This document shows positions 1 to 8,337 of a stretch of 64,000 nucleotides of DNA, one piece after another. Position numbers and translations under genes: made by a program. Each line of letters begins with the position of its first letter. Within the stretch, counting starts at the first letter, position 1. This DNA comes from Eubacteriaceae bacterium (GTDB lineage: Bacteria > Bacillota > Clostridia > Eubacteriales > Alkalibacteraceae), in assembly GCA_003446375.1 (NCBI GenBank), contig DMAW01000117.1:27119-91118 (forward strand). The letters run 5' to 3'. The notes beneath the pieces were generated by a model. That model worked only from the letters and a program-made list of their open reading frames with translations, was not told where the DNA came from and did not search any database.

Positions 1-1283
1 CCGCTTACCTTAAGCAACTCCGCGCCCACTGATTTAGCCTCTGCAACTATGCCGTCGGCGATTGGATGCTCAGAGTTTTTCTCCAAGGATGCTGCTATTT
101 GAATCACCTCGTTTTTATCCATGTCACCGGATAATATCTCCACATGATTCACTCCAAATTCTCCTTTAGTCAAAGTTCCGGTTTTATCAAATACCACTGT
201 GTCGATTTTCCTCGAATTTTCAAATGCAGTCCTGTTTTTAATCAGCAATCCGTTTTCTGCAGATATTGCCGTCGTATTAGCCGCAACCAATGGTATGGCA
301 AGCCCCAGTGCATGAGGACATGTTATCACCATTACCGTTGCCATCCTGGCTATGGCAAATGTAAAATCTTCGCCTGCCAATAGCCAAGCTATCAAGGTAA
401 TCCCTCCGGAAGATAAAGCTATTATAGTAAGCCACAGTGCCGCCTTATCAGCTAAATTCTGAGTTTTGGACTTGGATTCTTGAGCCTGCGTGACCATGCG
501 CACCACCTTGGACAGGTAAGAGTCCTCTCCTACATTTTTTACGGACATCTCCAAAGACCCTTCTCCGTTAACCGATCCTCCAATCAAGCTGTCGCCTTCT
601 TTTTTTTCAACCGGTTTTGATTCGCCGGTCAACATGGATTCGTTGACATAGCTAGAACCCTTGATTATCGCTCCATCTGCCGGAATTTTTTCACCGGGCT
701 TTACCAGTATCACATCGTCAACATCCAGGTCCCTTGCATCTACATCCTTTATTTTTCCCTCTGTCAACAAATGGGCCGTATCAGGCATCAGCTTTGCCAG
801 TTCATCCATTGCCCTAGAAGCTCCTTGTACCGATCTCATCTCTATCCAGTGCCCCAGCAGCATTATATCTATCAACGTAGCAAGTTCCCAGAAAAAATCG
901 CTCCCTTCGATTAAGAACACAGTGGCCGTACTGTAGAAATACGCTACCGAAATAGCCATTGCGATAAGGGTCATCATTCCCGGGCTCTTTTCCTTGGCTT
1001 CATCTGCAAAGCCTTTCAAAAACGGCCAGCCCCCATACCCGTAAATAAAGCTTGAGAGTATAAACAATATGTATTCGCTTCCGGTAAACTCTAATTCCCA
1101 ACCTATCCAGCCTTGAATCATCGGTGATAATAAAAGAATAGGAATCGTGACGATCAAGGATATGTAAAACCTTCTTTTAAAATCTTCAATCATCATTTCA
1201 TGGTGATTTTCATGTTCGTGTTCCATTGCCTTGTGATCTGAATTGTCGTGCTTATGATCCATGTGATTCTTATGTTCATCCAA
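1..1283 (-). CDS. copB: CopB-type heavy-metal P-type ATPase (3' end outside window)
   Basis: Membrane ATPase predicted to pump copper or silver out of the cell. Only the first 427 codons lie in the window; the gene runs off the left edge. The first 30 residues are His-rich, as in CopB pumps. Visible motifs are the actuator TGES (about residue 219), the transmembrane CPH triad (322-324, the P1B-3/CopB signature rather than CPC of CopA) and the phosphorylation site DKTGT (Asp366). The start is a TTG at 1283-1281, chosen because an AGGAGGGG ribosome site lies 6 nt upstream and the His-rich leader follows directly. The family and partial state are certain; metal specificity is inferred from CPH. 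Confidence 0.9.
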   Translation of the reverse strand, partial: MDEHKNHMDHKHDNSDHKAMEHEHENHHEMMIEDFKRRFYISLIVTIPILLLSPMIQGWIGWELEFTGSEYILFILSSFIYGYGGWPFLKGFADEAKEKSPGMMTLIAMAISVAYFYSTATVFLIEGSDFFWELATLIDIMLLGHWIEMRSVQGASRAMDELAKLMPDTAHLLTEGKIKDVDARDLDVDDVILVKPGEKIPADGAIIKGSSYVNESMLTGESKPVEKKEGDSLIGGSVNGEGSLEMSVKNVGEDSYLSKVVRMVTQAQESKSKTQNLADKAALWLTIIALSSGGITLIAWLLAGEDFTFAIARMATVMVITCPHALGLAIPLVAANTTAISAENGLLIKNRTAFENSRKIDTVVFDKTGTLTKGEFGVNHVEILSGDMDKNEVIQIAASLEKNSEHPIADGIVAEAKSVGAELLKVS

Positions 1284-1332
1284 GATAATCCCCTCCTGTA
1301 TTATTTGATACCAAAAAATACAGACTCCTAAA

Positions 1333-1367
1333 CAAAAGCGATGTCGGATATCTTCCGGCATCGCCTT
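1333..1367 (-). terminator. Rho-independent terminator after the frameshifted surface-protein gene
   Basis: Inverted repeat with arms 1338-1348 and 1354-1364 (11 bp, one G-T pair), followed on the minus strand by a T-rich stretch. It lies just past the stop codon at 1377 and separates this gene from copB. Confidence 0.75.
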
Positions 1368-1376
1368 TGTCTGTGT

Positions 1377-1859
1377 TTATCTATTATACAAAAAGTAACT
1401 AAATGCTTCTTTTTCTGATCCGTCATGTTCTCCGGGATTTAAAAAATTTCTGATATGCAGCACCTGGTTGTCGTAATAAGGGGCTTGATTGTCGCAGATA
1501 TATGCATACTCGTAATTACCCTCTTCAACCCAACCCATGAACGTATACGCATGGGTCGGCCTGCCGTCTTTATTTCCTGCGGCATCAGTAGTAAAGCATA
1601 TATCTCCCTTTCTAAGCTTGGTATAATCCCTCTCCTTTTTCCATCCGTTTTCATAAAGGTAGGGCAGCAAATAATCGATGCTTCTCATGGATGACCTCAC
1701 AGGAACCCCTACCCTTCTTAGTCCTTCCGATGTAAAGTAAACACAGGCATTTGATAAGTTGCCTCCGTTAAGCCTGATGGTCGAATTGTTGACGCTCGTC
1801 CTGTTGGACGCAGATGAGAGATAGCTTGCAAGATCATCCCCTACTCTGCCATAGCCTTT
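1377..1859 (-). pseudogene. C-terminal NlpC/P60-like domain, separated by a frameshift from the upstream gene
   Basis: This 161-codon open stretch has no credible start of its own and continues the protein encoded at 1834-3321 in the next reading frame. Dropping one A from the five-A run (minus strand, 1861-1857) joins the frames as AIKGYGRVGDDLAS. The fragment resembles a cysteine-peptidase/amidase fold: a Cys in NACVYFTSEGLRR, an LRKGDICFT strand as in NlpC/P60 proteins, a His in THAYTFMGW and a following CDNQ that could supply the third polar residue. If joined, it would be the catalytic end of a secreted cell-wall protein. The peptidase assignment rests on motif resemblance only. Confidence 0.6.
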
Positions 1860-3321
1860 TTATAGCTGTAAAAGAGCTGTATATGTCTTTGTCTCCCACC
1901 TTTCTGTAAGCTCTTACCCTGTAGTAATTCCCTTTATTCCATGTTCCCTCCGGGTCTACGTAACTTGTAGATGAAGTCTTTGTCATCAGACTGAAGCTGC
2001 CCGAAGGGCTGCCGGACCTATATACTTCGTACCCCGTGGCGCCTACGGATTTATTCCAGCTTATCTTCATCTTCGCAGGTTCGTGCCTGCCTGCGACAAA
2101 TCCCCCTGGCACCAATAGCTCTGCCTTTGCAGAAGCTGCCTTAGAATAATCGCTTTGAGCCTCTAAGTCACCCTGACTTGCCAATGCCCTTACCTTGTAA
2201 TAATATACCTTTTGATACGCAAGGCCCTTGTCTATATAGGCTGCTGATTTTGTCTCGCCTATTTTTTTAAATTCTCCGCTGCTCTTATCGCTTCTGAGCA
2301 CCTCATAGCTTTGTGCTCCAGATGACTTGTTCCAAGAAAGGCTTATTTGATCGTACCCGTAGGTCTTTGCCCTTAAATTTCCCGGAGTCTTTGGAAGCTC
2401 GAACCACTTTGCGTAAAGCTCTAAATCTTTTGTTACTTTGCCGGCTTCAAAATTCCACTGGGTTTTTAAATCTCTATCCTCATACCAATCCAAAAACACG
2501 TAGCCTTTCTTTTTAATTTCTTCAGGTTCCGGTATCAAGCTGCCGTATTCCACCTCTATTGCATCGAGCTTTTCTCCGCCATTTGAATGAAAAACTATAT
2601 CGTATTTATTGATTACCCAGTTAGGATAAAGAACTAAATTCTCCCTTGGCATCAACACTGATTCACCTTCTTGATATATCTTTCCTTCACCATTTGGATC
2701 TGTTGTCCATCCTGTAAATGTATGCCCTGTTTTTTCTAGATTTCCAATATTTTCTAAAGTCTTTACCTCTTCATTTTCTTGGTATCTTTCCATATCTTGC
2801 GGCATTTCTCCGGATTCGCTTCCGTGATCATTATAACGCACCCTAAAAAAAGGACTAGCTTCGTATCCGAATTCTTCTTGTGAGTACCCTTGTTTCCCAT
2901 GCTCGTATAAAATCGACAATTCTTCATTGCTACCGGAAAACACTTTGCTGCCCATTGCAGGCGCTTCTCCCAAAAATTCCACTTTCACTAAGGATGGACA
3001 ATCCGAGAATGCAAGGCTTCCGATTGATTCGATGTTTTTGCCGATTATTATTTTTTCGAGATTCTCATTGTCAGAAAAAGCTCCCCTGGCGATTTCAATT
3101 ACGCCCATCTCGCCATCTTCCGTATTGATAGCCTCCGGAATCTCCAAAACCCTTTGATCTCCAACGTAGCCTTTGATGCTCGCTTTTTCGGCCCATACAG
3201 TGTACTCGTATCCATCAGTAGTAGTCTTAATTAAAAAATTCTGGGAAGCAAGTACTACTGCTGCAAGAATAAACCCTACAAGGATTACTCCCCCTAAAAT
3301 TATAGTCATCTTTTTTTTCAT
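1834..3321 (-). CDS. Secreted LRR_5 / InlB-B-repeat / fibronectin type III surface protein, truncated by frameshift
   Basis: Exported multidomain protein of 495 residues as read. An N-terminal hydrophobic signal or anchor (residues 5-28) is followed by a BspA-like LRR_5 stretch (about 45-150), two InlB B-repeats (Flg_new type, about 155-310, with the HTFTGW and GYVFLDW signatures) and two fibronectin type III domains (about 312-405 and 407-490). The reading frame then ends abruptly at KRLWQSRG. One base fewer in the A run at 1857-1861 would continue into the NlpC/P60-like domain at 1377-1859, giving about 647 residues. The ATG start follows a GGAGGGG site. Such architectures are cell-surface adhesins or wall enzymes; the substrate is unknown. 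The frameshift may be real or a homopolymer sequencing error. Confidence 0.8.
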   Translation of the reverse strand: MKKKMTIILGGVILVGFILAAVVLASQNFLIKTTTDGYEYTVWAEKASIKGYVGDQRVLEIPEAINTEDGEMGVIEIARGAFSDNENLEKIIIGKNIESIGSLAFSDCPSLVKVEFLGEAPAMGSKVFSGSNEELSILYEHGKQGYSQEEFGYEASPFFRVRYNDHGSESGEMPQDMERYQENEEVKTLENIGNLEKTGHTFTGWTTDPNGEGKIYQEGESVLMPRENLVLYPNWVINKYDIVFHSNGGEKLDAIEVEYGSLIPEPEEIKKKGYVFLDWYEDRDLKTQWNFEAGKVTKDLELYAKWFELPKTPGNLRAKTYGYDQISLSWNKSSGAQSYEVLRSDKSSGEFKKIGETKSAAYIDKGLAYQKVYYYKVRALASQGDLEAQSDYSKAASAKAELLVPGGFVAGRHEPAKMKISWNKSVGATGYEVYRSGSPSGSFSLMTKTSSTSYVDPEGTWNKGNYYRVRAYRKVGDKDIYSSFTAIKRLWQSRG

Positions 3322-3427
3322 GTCATCATCCCCTCCGAATCAATTCTTTGGCTCTCTATAATAATATTACCGTAAAATCGACAAAAAAGTTTTCAAATAC
3401 GAATATTTTTTTTAAAAGTTTTTTATC

Positions 3428-3458
3428 TACAATTCAATTTTCCTTTATGGTATATTAT
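3428..3458 (+). promoter_or_regulatory. Possible sigma-A promoter for plsC
   Basis: An AT-rich TATATTATAA element at 3451-3460 could act as the -10, with a weak TACAAT -35 about 17 nt upstream. It lies about 45 nt before the plsC start and no better candidate is visible in the 178-nt gap. Confidence 0.3.
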
Positions 3459-3499
3459 AAAGAACGGCAAATCTCCATCAATTGGAAAGGACTGTTTTT

Positions 3500-4222
3500 A
3501 TGAGAACGATAATATGGTTTATTTACTTTGGGCTTAGCATTTTGATGACTATACCCGATTTGATCAAAGCAAACAAACTCAAAAACAAAAGTCAAGACTT
3601 AAAAGCATATGCTCTTGCAAATAAAAGAGCAAAAAAATGGGCACTAAGCCTGGTTAAGCTAACAGGAAGCAGGGTCACTGTCACCGGTGAAGAAAATATC
3701 CCTGACCACGGTCCTTTGCTATTTGTAGCCAACCATCAGTCTAATTTCGACATTCCTCTCATGATAGGATATGTAAACGCTCAAAAGGGCTTTATTTCAA
3801 AAATCGAGATGACAAGGATGCTTATCGTCAGCTCCTGGATGAAACATTTAAAATGCGTATTTATGGATAGAAAGAACATGCGCCAGTCCCTTAACGCAAT
3901 AAGAGAAGGCATAGAAATCCTGAAACAGGGATACAATCTAGTGTTATTCCCCGAAGGAACCCGAAGCAAAACAGGAGAAGTAATGGAGTTTAAGGCCGGA
4001 GGCTTTAAGCTCGCTTCAAAGAGCAACGCCGCCATAGTTCCTGTCGTGATAAACGGTTCCATAAACATGATGAAAAAGGGAAGCATCAGGATACAGCCTG
4101 CCGATGTGCAAATCACTATTTTGCCTCCATTGCCCATAACCGATGAAAACAAAAGAGATACCGGGGCATTGTCCCAACATGTCAGAGCGACCATAATAGA
4201 TGAACTCGAAAGGTCGGTGTAA
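3500..4222 (+). CDS. plsC: 1-acyl-sn-glycerol-3-phosphate acyltransferase
   Basis: Membrane-associated acyltransferase that adds the second acyl chain to lysophosphatidic acid, giving phosphatidic acid for phospholipid synthesis. The 240-residue protein has an N-terminal hydrophobic segment, the catalytic HX4D motif NHQSNFD (His79, Asp84) and the phosphate-binding FPEGTRS motif (150-156). An in-frame TTG lies 18 nt upstream, but the ATG at 3500 has a GGAAAGGA ribosome site at the right distance. The next gene starts 3 nt after the stop, so the two are co-transcribed. Confidence 0.9.
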   Translation: MRTIIWFIYFGLSILMTIPDLIKANKLKNKSQDLKAYALANKRAKKWALSLVKLTGSRVTVTGEENIPDHGPLLFVANHQSNFDIPLMIGYVNAQKGFISKIEMTRMLIVSSWMKHLKCVFMDRKNMRQSLNAIREGIEILKQGYNLVLFPEGTRSKTGEVMEFKAGGFKLASKSNAAIVPVVINGSINMMKKGSIRIQPADVQITILPPLPITDENKRDTGALSQHVRATIIDELERSV

Positions 4223-4225
4223 GAA

Positions 4226-5134
4226 GTGTCTCAAAACGACAGTTCCAAGAAAGTGGTCAAGGATACCATAGCTCTAAAGTCAGGCTTTCCCCTTCCAAAA
4301 GGGGAATTGGTGCTGGATGACGCTGTCATAATGAACGATACTGACGTAGAATCAGTGGATTTTGATGCAAAATATGCCTATGCCTGCCATTTGGGCGTAG
4401 ATATCATTGTACTTCATCCTGATTACGACTTTAGCCAGGGGCTTCCAAAAATCGTATTTGATAAAGATGAGATATCAAAATGGTCCTCCATGACTGAATT
4501 TTTCAATTTTCTAATTCTGGACGGCTCCTTCGAGCTTGGCATAAGATACTATGGTTTTGAAAAGTTTCTTTCTATGATCCTTAAAAAAAGCGATGAAATA
4601 AAGGATTTTATCAAGTGGGTCACAAAGATCAACTTCGAGGCTGCAAGCATGGCATCCGATTTGGGAATTGACGGAATTATGATTGCAGATGACATAGCCT
4701 ATCAGGGGGGCCTCATCATAAGGCCATCCCTCTTTAAGGATCTTTTTTTATCTTCTTTGGAAAGGCAAGTTGAGCATGGGGACAAAAAAAATCTTACAGC
4801 CTTTTTTCACTCCGACGGCAACTACCTTTCAATCCTTGACGATATTGTAAATGCAGGCTTTAAGGGCATTCACTGCATAGACCGAACATGCAACATGGAA
4901 CTTAGCTCTTTGAAGGATTATTCAGATAAACTGTGTCTATGGGGGCATCTGGATGTAACACATATTGAAGAGTCAAAAACTGAATCCGGCATGAAAAACA
5001 TAGCTGAAGATATACGCAGCGCCACGGATTTCAAAGGTTTTATATTAGGAACCAACAGCGGGATATTTCCGGGGATGGATGTCTGTCAATTAAAAAAAAT
5101 ATACAATCATATTACAAAAGAGTCGGATATTTAA
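4226..5134 (+). CDS. Uroporphyrinogen decarboxylase (URO-D) family protein
   Basis: A 302-residue TIM-barrel protein of the URO-D superfamily, which contains haem-pathway decarboxylases and the corrinoid/CoM methyltransferases of the MtaA/CmuA type. Features that fit are the DGIMIADDIAYQGG strand, the HSDGN segment and a terminal LGTNSGIFPGMD strand. It lacks the N-terminal arginine motif of true HemE, and no haem genes are nearby, so a methyltransferase or uncharacterised role is more likely. The GTG start at 4226 is nearly contiguous with plsC and has a poor ribosome site, suggesting coupling. The substrate cannot be assigned. Confidence 0.7.
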   Translation: MSQNDSSKKVVKDTIALKSGFPLPKGELVLDDAVIMNDTDVESVDFDAKYAYACHLGVDIIVLHPDYDFSQGLPKIVFDKDEISKWSSMTEFFNFLILDGSFELGIRYYGFEKFLSMILKKSDEIKDFIKWVTKINFEAASMASDLGIDGIMIADDIAYQGGLIIRPSLFKDLFLSSLERQVEHGDKKNLTAFFHSDGNYLSILDDIVNAGFKGIHCIDRTCNMELSSLKDYSDKLCLWGHLDVTHIEESKTESGMKNIAEDIRSATDFKGFILGTNSGIFPGMDVCQLKKIYNHITKESDI

Positions 5135-5148
5135 TTCCGACTCTTTTT
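5119..5148 (+). terminator. Terminator after the URO-D family gene
   Basis: Nine-bp perfect stem AGAGTCGGA/TCCGACTCT followed by TTTTT. The stop codon of the gene lies inside the loop. Confidence 0.85.
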
Positions 5149-5173
5149 GTGTGTACTTAATGCTGTTTAACAT

Positions 5174-6226
5174 CTAACTGTTGCAATAATCATTTAAGAC
5201 CTTTTGTATCTTTTCGTAGCAATGTGCGTCCTGATAAAGTATTTCATAAAGAGCTGTCAGCAAAGGCAGCTTACCTGCATCTATCTTGCCCTGTTCATCG
5301 AGTTTTTTTACAAGATTATAGCCAAACTTAATTGCCGGATACCCTTCCACGGTTATGTCTTCATCCTGCATCCTTTGGATTGCAGCACTAGCCTTTGTTC
5401 CTTCTCCAACGACTTCACCCAGTATCCTGTTTCGGCCTGCTTCTCCGGTAACCTCCAAATCCCCTGATCCGGGAAGCCCGTATACTGACCGTGGACTTCC
5501 ACCCATGGCAGTAACAAACAGATCCATCTCTTCAGTGGCTATCGTAAACAATGCAGATTTTGTATTATTGTGTGTAAGTCCCTTTATTCCCTTATACCCT
5601 TCAGCCATTCCAAGGCTTACCGCGTAGGCATTTTTCATTGCTGCGCATATTTCGGTTCCTATTATGTCACTGTCTGTTTTAACGTTGTAAACATCGGTAG
5701 CAATAAGTTCCTTGAATTTGTCTGCTGCCGTTGCATCTTCGCTTGCATAGACCACGCATGTCGGAGATCTGTACAGTACCTCATTTGCTTTGCATGGGCC
5801 ACCTACAGCCACTATTGGAATTGACTTTAGATCTTTCGGCAGCTTCTCCTTTAAAATCTCAGGCAGAATGACTATATTTCCTTCTTTATCAAAATCAAAT
5901 CCTTTTGATACAGTTGCAACTACCGAATCTTTAGTCAGATACGACACAACTCTTTCAAAAATCTTTCCTAAAGCATCTGAGGTTATAGCCATGATCACAT
6001 ACTTGCTTTCCTCCATTGCTTGTTCCAATTCATCCACCTTAAAAAGCTTAGCCTCTTTTAAAAGCGGATATTTGTGCTTAGGATGGTCATTTCCTTTTCT
6101 AAGTTCGTCTATTATGTGTCCGTCAAGCTCTGTTCCCCACAGCCTTACTTCATGTCCATTTTCAATTAAAGGGGTAGTAAGGGCACTGCCCATTGCTCCT
6201 GCCCCTATTATCGTTATCTTCTCCAT
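5174..6226 (-). CDS. gpsA: NAD(P)-dependent glycerol-3-phosphate dehydrogenase family protein
   Basis: Cytosolic dehydrogenase of the GpsA family that interconverts dihydroxyacetone phosphate and glycerol-3-phosphate. The 350-residue protein starts with the dinucleotide-binding motif GAGAMG and has the SKGF segment, a GGPCKA loop, the catalytic-lysine region EICAAMKNAYA and GSGDLEVT. The ATG at 6226 is preferred over the GTG at 6235 because an AAAGGTG ribosome site precedes it. It follows rpiB by 5 nt, and transaldolase lies upstream, so it may serve glycerol/pentose-phosphate metabolism as well as lipid synthesis. It is somewhat diverged from typical GpsA, so the exact substrate is less certain. 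Confidence 0.75.
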   Translation of the reverse strand: MEKITIIGAGAMGSALTTPLIENGHEVRLWGTELDGHIIDELRKGNDHPKHKYPLLKEAKLFKVDELEQAMEESKYVIMAITSDALGKIFERVVSYLTKDSVVATVSKGFDFDKEGNIVILPEILKEKLPKDLKSIPIVAVGGPCKANEVLYRSPTCVVYASEDATAADKFKELIATDVYNVKTDSDIIGTEICAAMKNAYAVSLGMAEGYKGIKGLTHNNTKSALFTIATEEMDLFVTAMGGSPRSVYGLPGSGDLEVTGEAGRNRILGEVVGEGTKASAAIQRMQDEDITVEGYPAIKFGYNLVKKLDEQGKIDAGKLPLLTALYEILYQDAHCYEKIQKVLNDYCNS

Positions 6227-6231
6227 ATCGA

Positions 6232-6687
6232 TCACCTTTGTGATCTATAGCTTTCATCAATTTCAATCATCTTTTCGACTTTTGGCAAAGAGTTCCCTCC
6301 GTCAAAAGTTGATTCCAGCCATGCATTCAATACCGTCTTTGCATTTTCTGCACCGATGACTCTTTCACCCATGGTTATTATCTGGCAGTTGTTGCTTTTG
6401 ATCGATCTTTCGGCAGAATATACATCGTGAGCCACCGTAGCTCTGATTCCCGGCACTTTATTGGCGGTAATCGCCATTCCTATTCCTGTGCCGCATAAGA
6501 TTATGCCTCTTTCATATTCTCCTGCAGCTACAGCTTTTGCAATCTTTTCAGCTATCAAAGGATATAATACGCTTTCATCCTCTTTTACCCCGAAGTCAGT
6601 TAATTCGTGACCTTTTTCTTCAGCAAAAGCCTTTAAGGTATCTCTCAATCTAACACCGGCTTCATCGCAACCAATAGCAATTTTCAT
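6232..6687 (-). CDS. rpiB: Ribose-5-phosphate isomerase B family protein
   Basis: Sugar-phosphate isomerase (RpiB/LacAB family) that interconverts ribose-5-phosphate and ribulose-5-phosphate in the cytosol. The 151-residue protein has the MKIAIGCDEAG start, the catalytic Cys in ILCGTGIGM and the conserved NKVPGIRA segment. The reading frame is open further upstream, but the ATG at 6687 with a GGGGAGGAAAT ribosome site and the family's usual length set the start. It lies between transaldolase and the gpsA-like gene, which points to non-oxidative pentose-phosphate metabolism. Allose or galactose-6-phosphate isomerase activity is an alternative. Confidence 0.88.
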   Translation of the reverse strand: MKIAIGCDEAGVRLRDTLKAFAEEKGHELTDFGVKEDESVLYPLIAEKIAKAVAAGEYERGIILCGTGIGMAITANKVPGIRATVAHDVYSAERSIKSNNCQIITMGERVIGAENAKTVLNAWLESTFDGGNSLPKVEKMIEIDESYRSQR

Positions 6688-6711
6688 TATATTTCCTCCC
6701 CGTATTTGTTT

Positions 6712-6728
6712 TGTGCCTTTAAGGCACA
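6712..6728. repeat. Palindrome in the rpiB leader
   Basis: TGTGCCTT-T-AAGGCACA, 8-bp perfect arms, 25 nt upstream of the rpiB start. It could be an operator or leader hairpin; no partner protein can be named. Confidence 0.4.
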
Positions 6729-6754
6729 TCTGCCAATGACTTGAAATTTGTGAA

Positions 6755-6798
6755 ACAAAAAAACCGTAAAAAAACCTGATATCAGATTGTTTTACGGC
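6755..6798 (-). terminator. Terminator after the transaldolase gene
   Basis: On the minus strand, CCGTAAAA pairs with TTTTACGG around a second small inverted repeat (CTGATATCAG) and runs into seven Ts. It lies about 80 nt downstream of the transaldolase stop, so rpiB-gpsA is probably transcribed from its own promoter or by read-through. Confidence 0.75.
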
Positions 6799-6879
6799 CT
6801 TCACTTTTTTCACATTGGCTTAAAATATTTTATTAACGACAGTATATCACGAATGCCTCAGTTCTGCAAGACCACAGCT

Positions 6880-7530
6880 TTATTTGTTTTGCATGGTCTC
6901 CCAGTCCTTCATAAACTTTGCCAGTCCCGCATCCGTCAATGGGTGGTTCAAAAGCCCAATGAGCGTACTGTATGGAACAGTTCCTATGTCCACGCCGGCT
7001 TTGGCGCAGTTGAGCACATCTATCTGATTTCTAAGGCTTGCTGCCACTATCTTGGTTTCTATTTTATTTACTTCAAAAATTTCTCTTATGTCTTTTATGA
7101 GAGTTCCAACTCCGTCTTGACTGATATCATTTAACCTTCCTACAAATGGAGCTACAAAATACGCTCCGGCTCTTGCTGCAATTAAAGCCTGGTTGGCTGA
7201 AAAAACTAAAGTCACGGCTACCTTGACGCCTTTGTCGCTTAATATCTTACATGCACTTATTCCTTCCCAGTTGCATGGAAGCTTGATTATCATCTTGTCG
7301 CTTAACTCGTTTAACTCAAGCCCTTCTTTAACCATCTCTTCAGCATCAAGTGCAGTCACTTCGGCAAACACAAATCCATTAACCAAATCATTGATAGTCT
7401 TGATTGCCTGCTTAAAATCCATGCCTTCCTTGGCTATCAGACTAGGGTTAGTGGTCACCCCTTCGATGATTCCCAGCTTGGCAGCCTTTTCGATATCTTT
7501 GATATTTGCGGTATCCAAGAAAAATCTCAT
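6880..7530 (-). CDS. tal: Transaldolase / fructose-6-phosphate aldolase (TalC/FSA type)
   Basis: Short 216-residue class I aldolase that transfers dihydroxyacetone units between sugar phosphates. Family marks are MRFFLDTANIKDIEKA, GVTTNPSLIAKEG, the Schiff-base lysine in IIKLPC and AVTLVFSANQALIAARAGA. The ATG at 7530 has an AGGAGGT ribosome site 7 nt upstream; the longer open frame upstream is spurious. With rpiB and the transketolase at 19.4-21.4 kb it supplies a non-oxidative pentose-phosphate route. The split between transaldolase and fructose-6-phosphate aldolase activity cannot be read from sequence. Confidence 0.9.
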   Translation of the reverse strand: MRFFLDTANIKDIEKAAKLGIIEGVTTNPSLIAKEGMDFKQAIKTINDLVNGFVFAEVTALDAEEMVKEGLELNELSDKMIIKLPCNWEGISACKILSDKGVKVAVTLVFSANQALIAARAGAYFVAPFVGRLNDISQDGVGTLIKDIREIFEVNKIETKIVAASLRNQIDVLNCAKAGVDIGTVPYSTLIGLLNHPLTDAGLAKFMKDWETMQNK

Positions 7531-7704
7531 TATTATCAACCTCCTGTAATCGATTATATCACCTTTTGAACATTTGTGCAATAATGAAATAATGACTCGT
7601 GCTGAATTTCTTGTTTTTAAAATCCTTGCCTGGGTAATAAGTTATATATGAAGGAATTTAAGGTCATTGCAAATTTATAAACAAAAATCGAAAGGATGAT
7701 AACT

Positions 7705-8247
7705 GTGAGCATATACGATATTAAAGTCACAACGATAGACGGCGAGGAGACCACTATAGAAAAGTATAAAGGAAAAGTTCTTCTGGTAGTCAATACTGCC
7801 AGCAAGTGCGGGTTCACTCCTCAATACGAAGGTCTTGAAGCCTTGTATCAAAGCCTGGGAAATGAGGATTTTGAGATTCTTGGATTCCCAAGCAACCAGT
7901 TTAATGAAGAGCCAGGAAGCAATGAAGATATCAAGAGCTTCTGCCAGCTTAATTACGGGGTTACCTTTCCTCTTTTTGAAAAAGTAGATGTACGAGGCAA
8001 AAACGTCCACCCTCTATTTGCTCATCTAACTGAAAAAGCTCCTTTTAGGGGCTGGGATCTTTCCGATGAGGTACAAAAGAAGTTTCACGATATAAATGCA
8101 GAGCGCTACCCTGAATTTGTTGAAGGGGGAAGCATAAAATGGAATTTCACCAAGTTTCTCATCGATCGGAAAGGAAATGTCGTGCAACGCTTCGATTCTT
8201 GGGTGGAACCGGAAGACATTGCAGATTCTATACGAAAATTGATTTAA
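7705..8247 (+). CDS. Glutathione peroxidase family protein (Cys type)
   Basis: Thiol peroxidase of the BtuE/BsaA family that reduces peroxides, in bacteria usually with thioredoxin as donor. The 180-residue protein has the peroxidatic Cys35 in NTASKCGFTPQY (cysteine, not selenocysteine), the Gln in FPSNQF and the Trp in WNFTKF. The start is probably the GTG at 7705, which has an AAAGGA site about 8 nt upstream; an in-frame ATG at 7696 touches that site and is too close. In an anaerobe it would serve oxidative-stress defence. The intron at 8251 begins just past its stop, on the opposite strand. Confidence 0.9.
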   Translation: MSIYDIKVTTIDGEETTIEKYKGKVLLVVNTASKCGFTPQYEGLEALYQSLGNEDFEILGFPSNQFNEEPGSNEDIKSFCQLNYGVTFPLFEKVDVRGKNVHPLFAHLTEKAPFRGWDLSDEVQKKFHDINAERYPEFVEGGSIKWNFTKFLIDRKGNVVQRFDSWVEPEDIADSIRKLI

Positions 8248-8294
8248 AAAATCGAGTAGGAAGATAATCATTAACTGATTATCTGTCCTCTCAC

Positions 8295-8326
8295 ACCACC
8301 GTACGTACGGTTCCGTATACGGCGGT
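8295..8326 (-). ncRNA. Group II intron domain V hairpin
   Basis: On the minus strand ACCGCCGTA pairs with TACGGTGGT; an inner TACG/CGTA stem is closed by a four-base loop and set off by a two-base CG bulge. This is the shape of catalytic domain V. It lies 12 nt downstream of the maturase stop. Confidence 0.8.
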
Positions 8327-8337
8327 TCAATCTTATA

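Noticed and set aside
1857..1861. Phase-variable homopolymer
   Set aside because: A run of five A is too short to be a credible contingency tract.
7705..8247. Selenocysteine in the glutathione peroxidase
   Set aside because: The peroxidatic codon is TGC (Cys) and the frame has no internal TGA.
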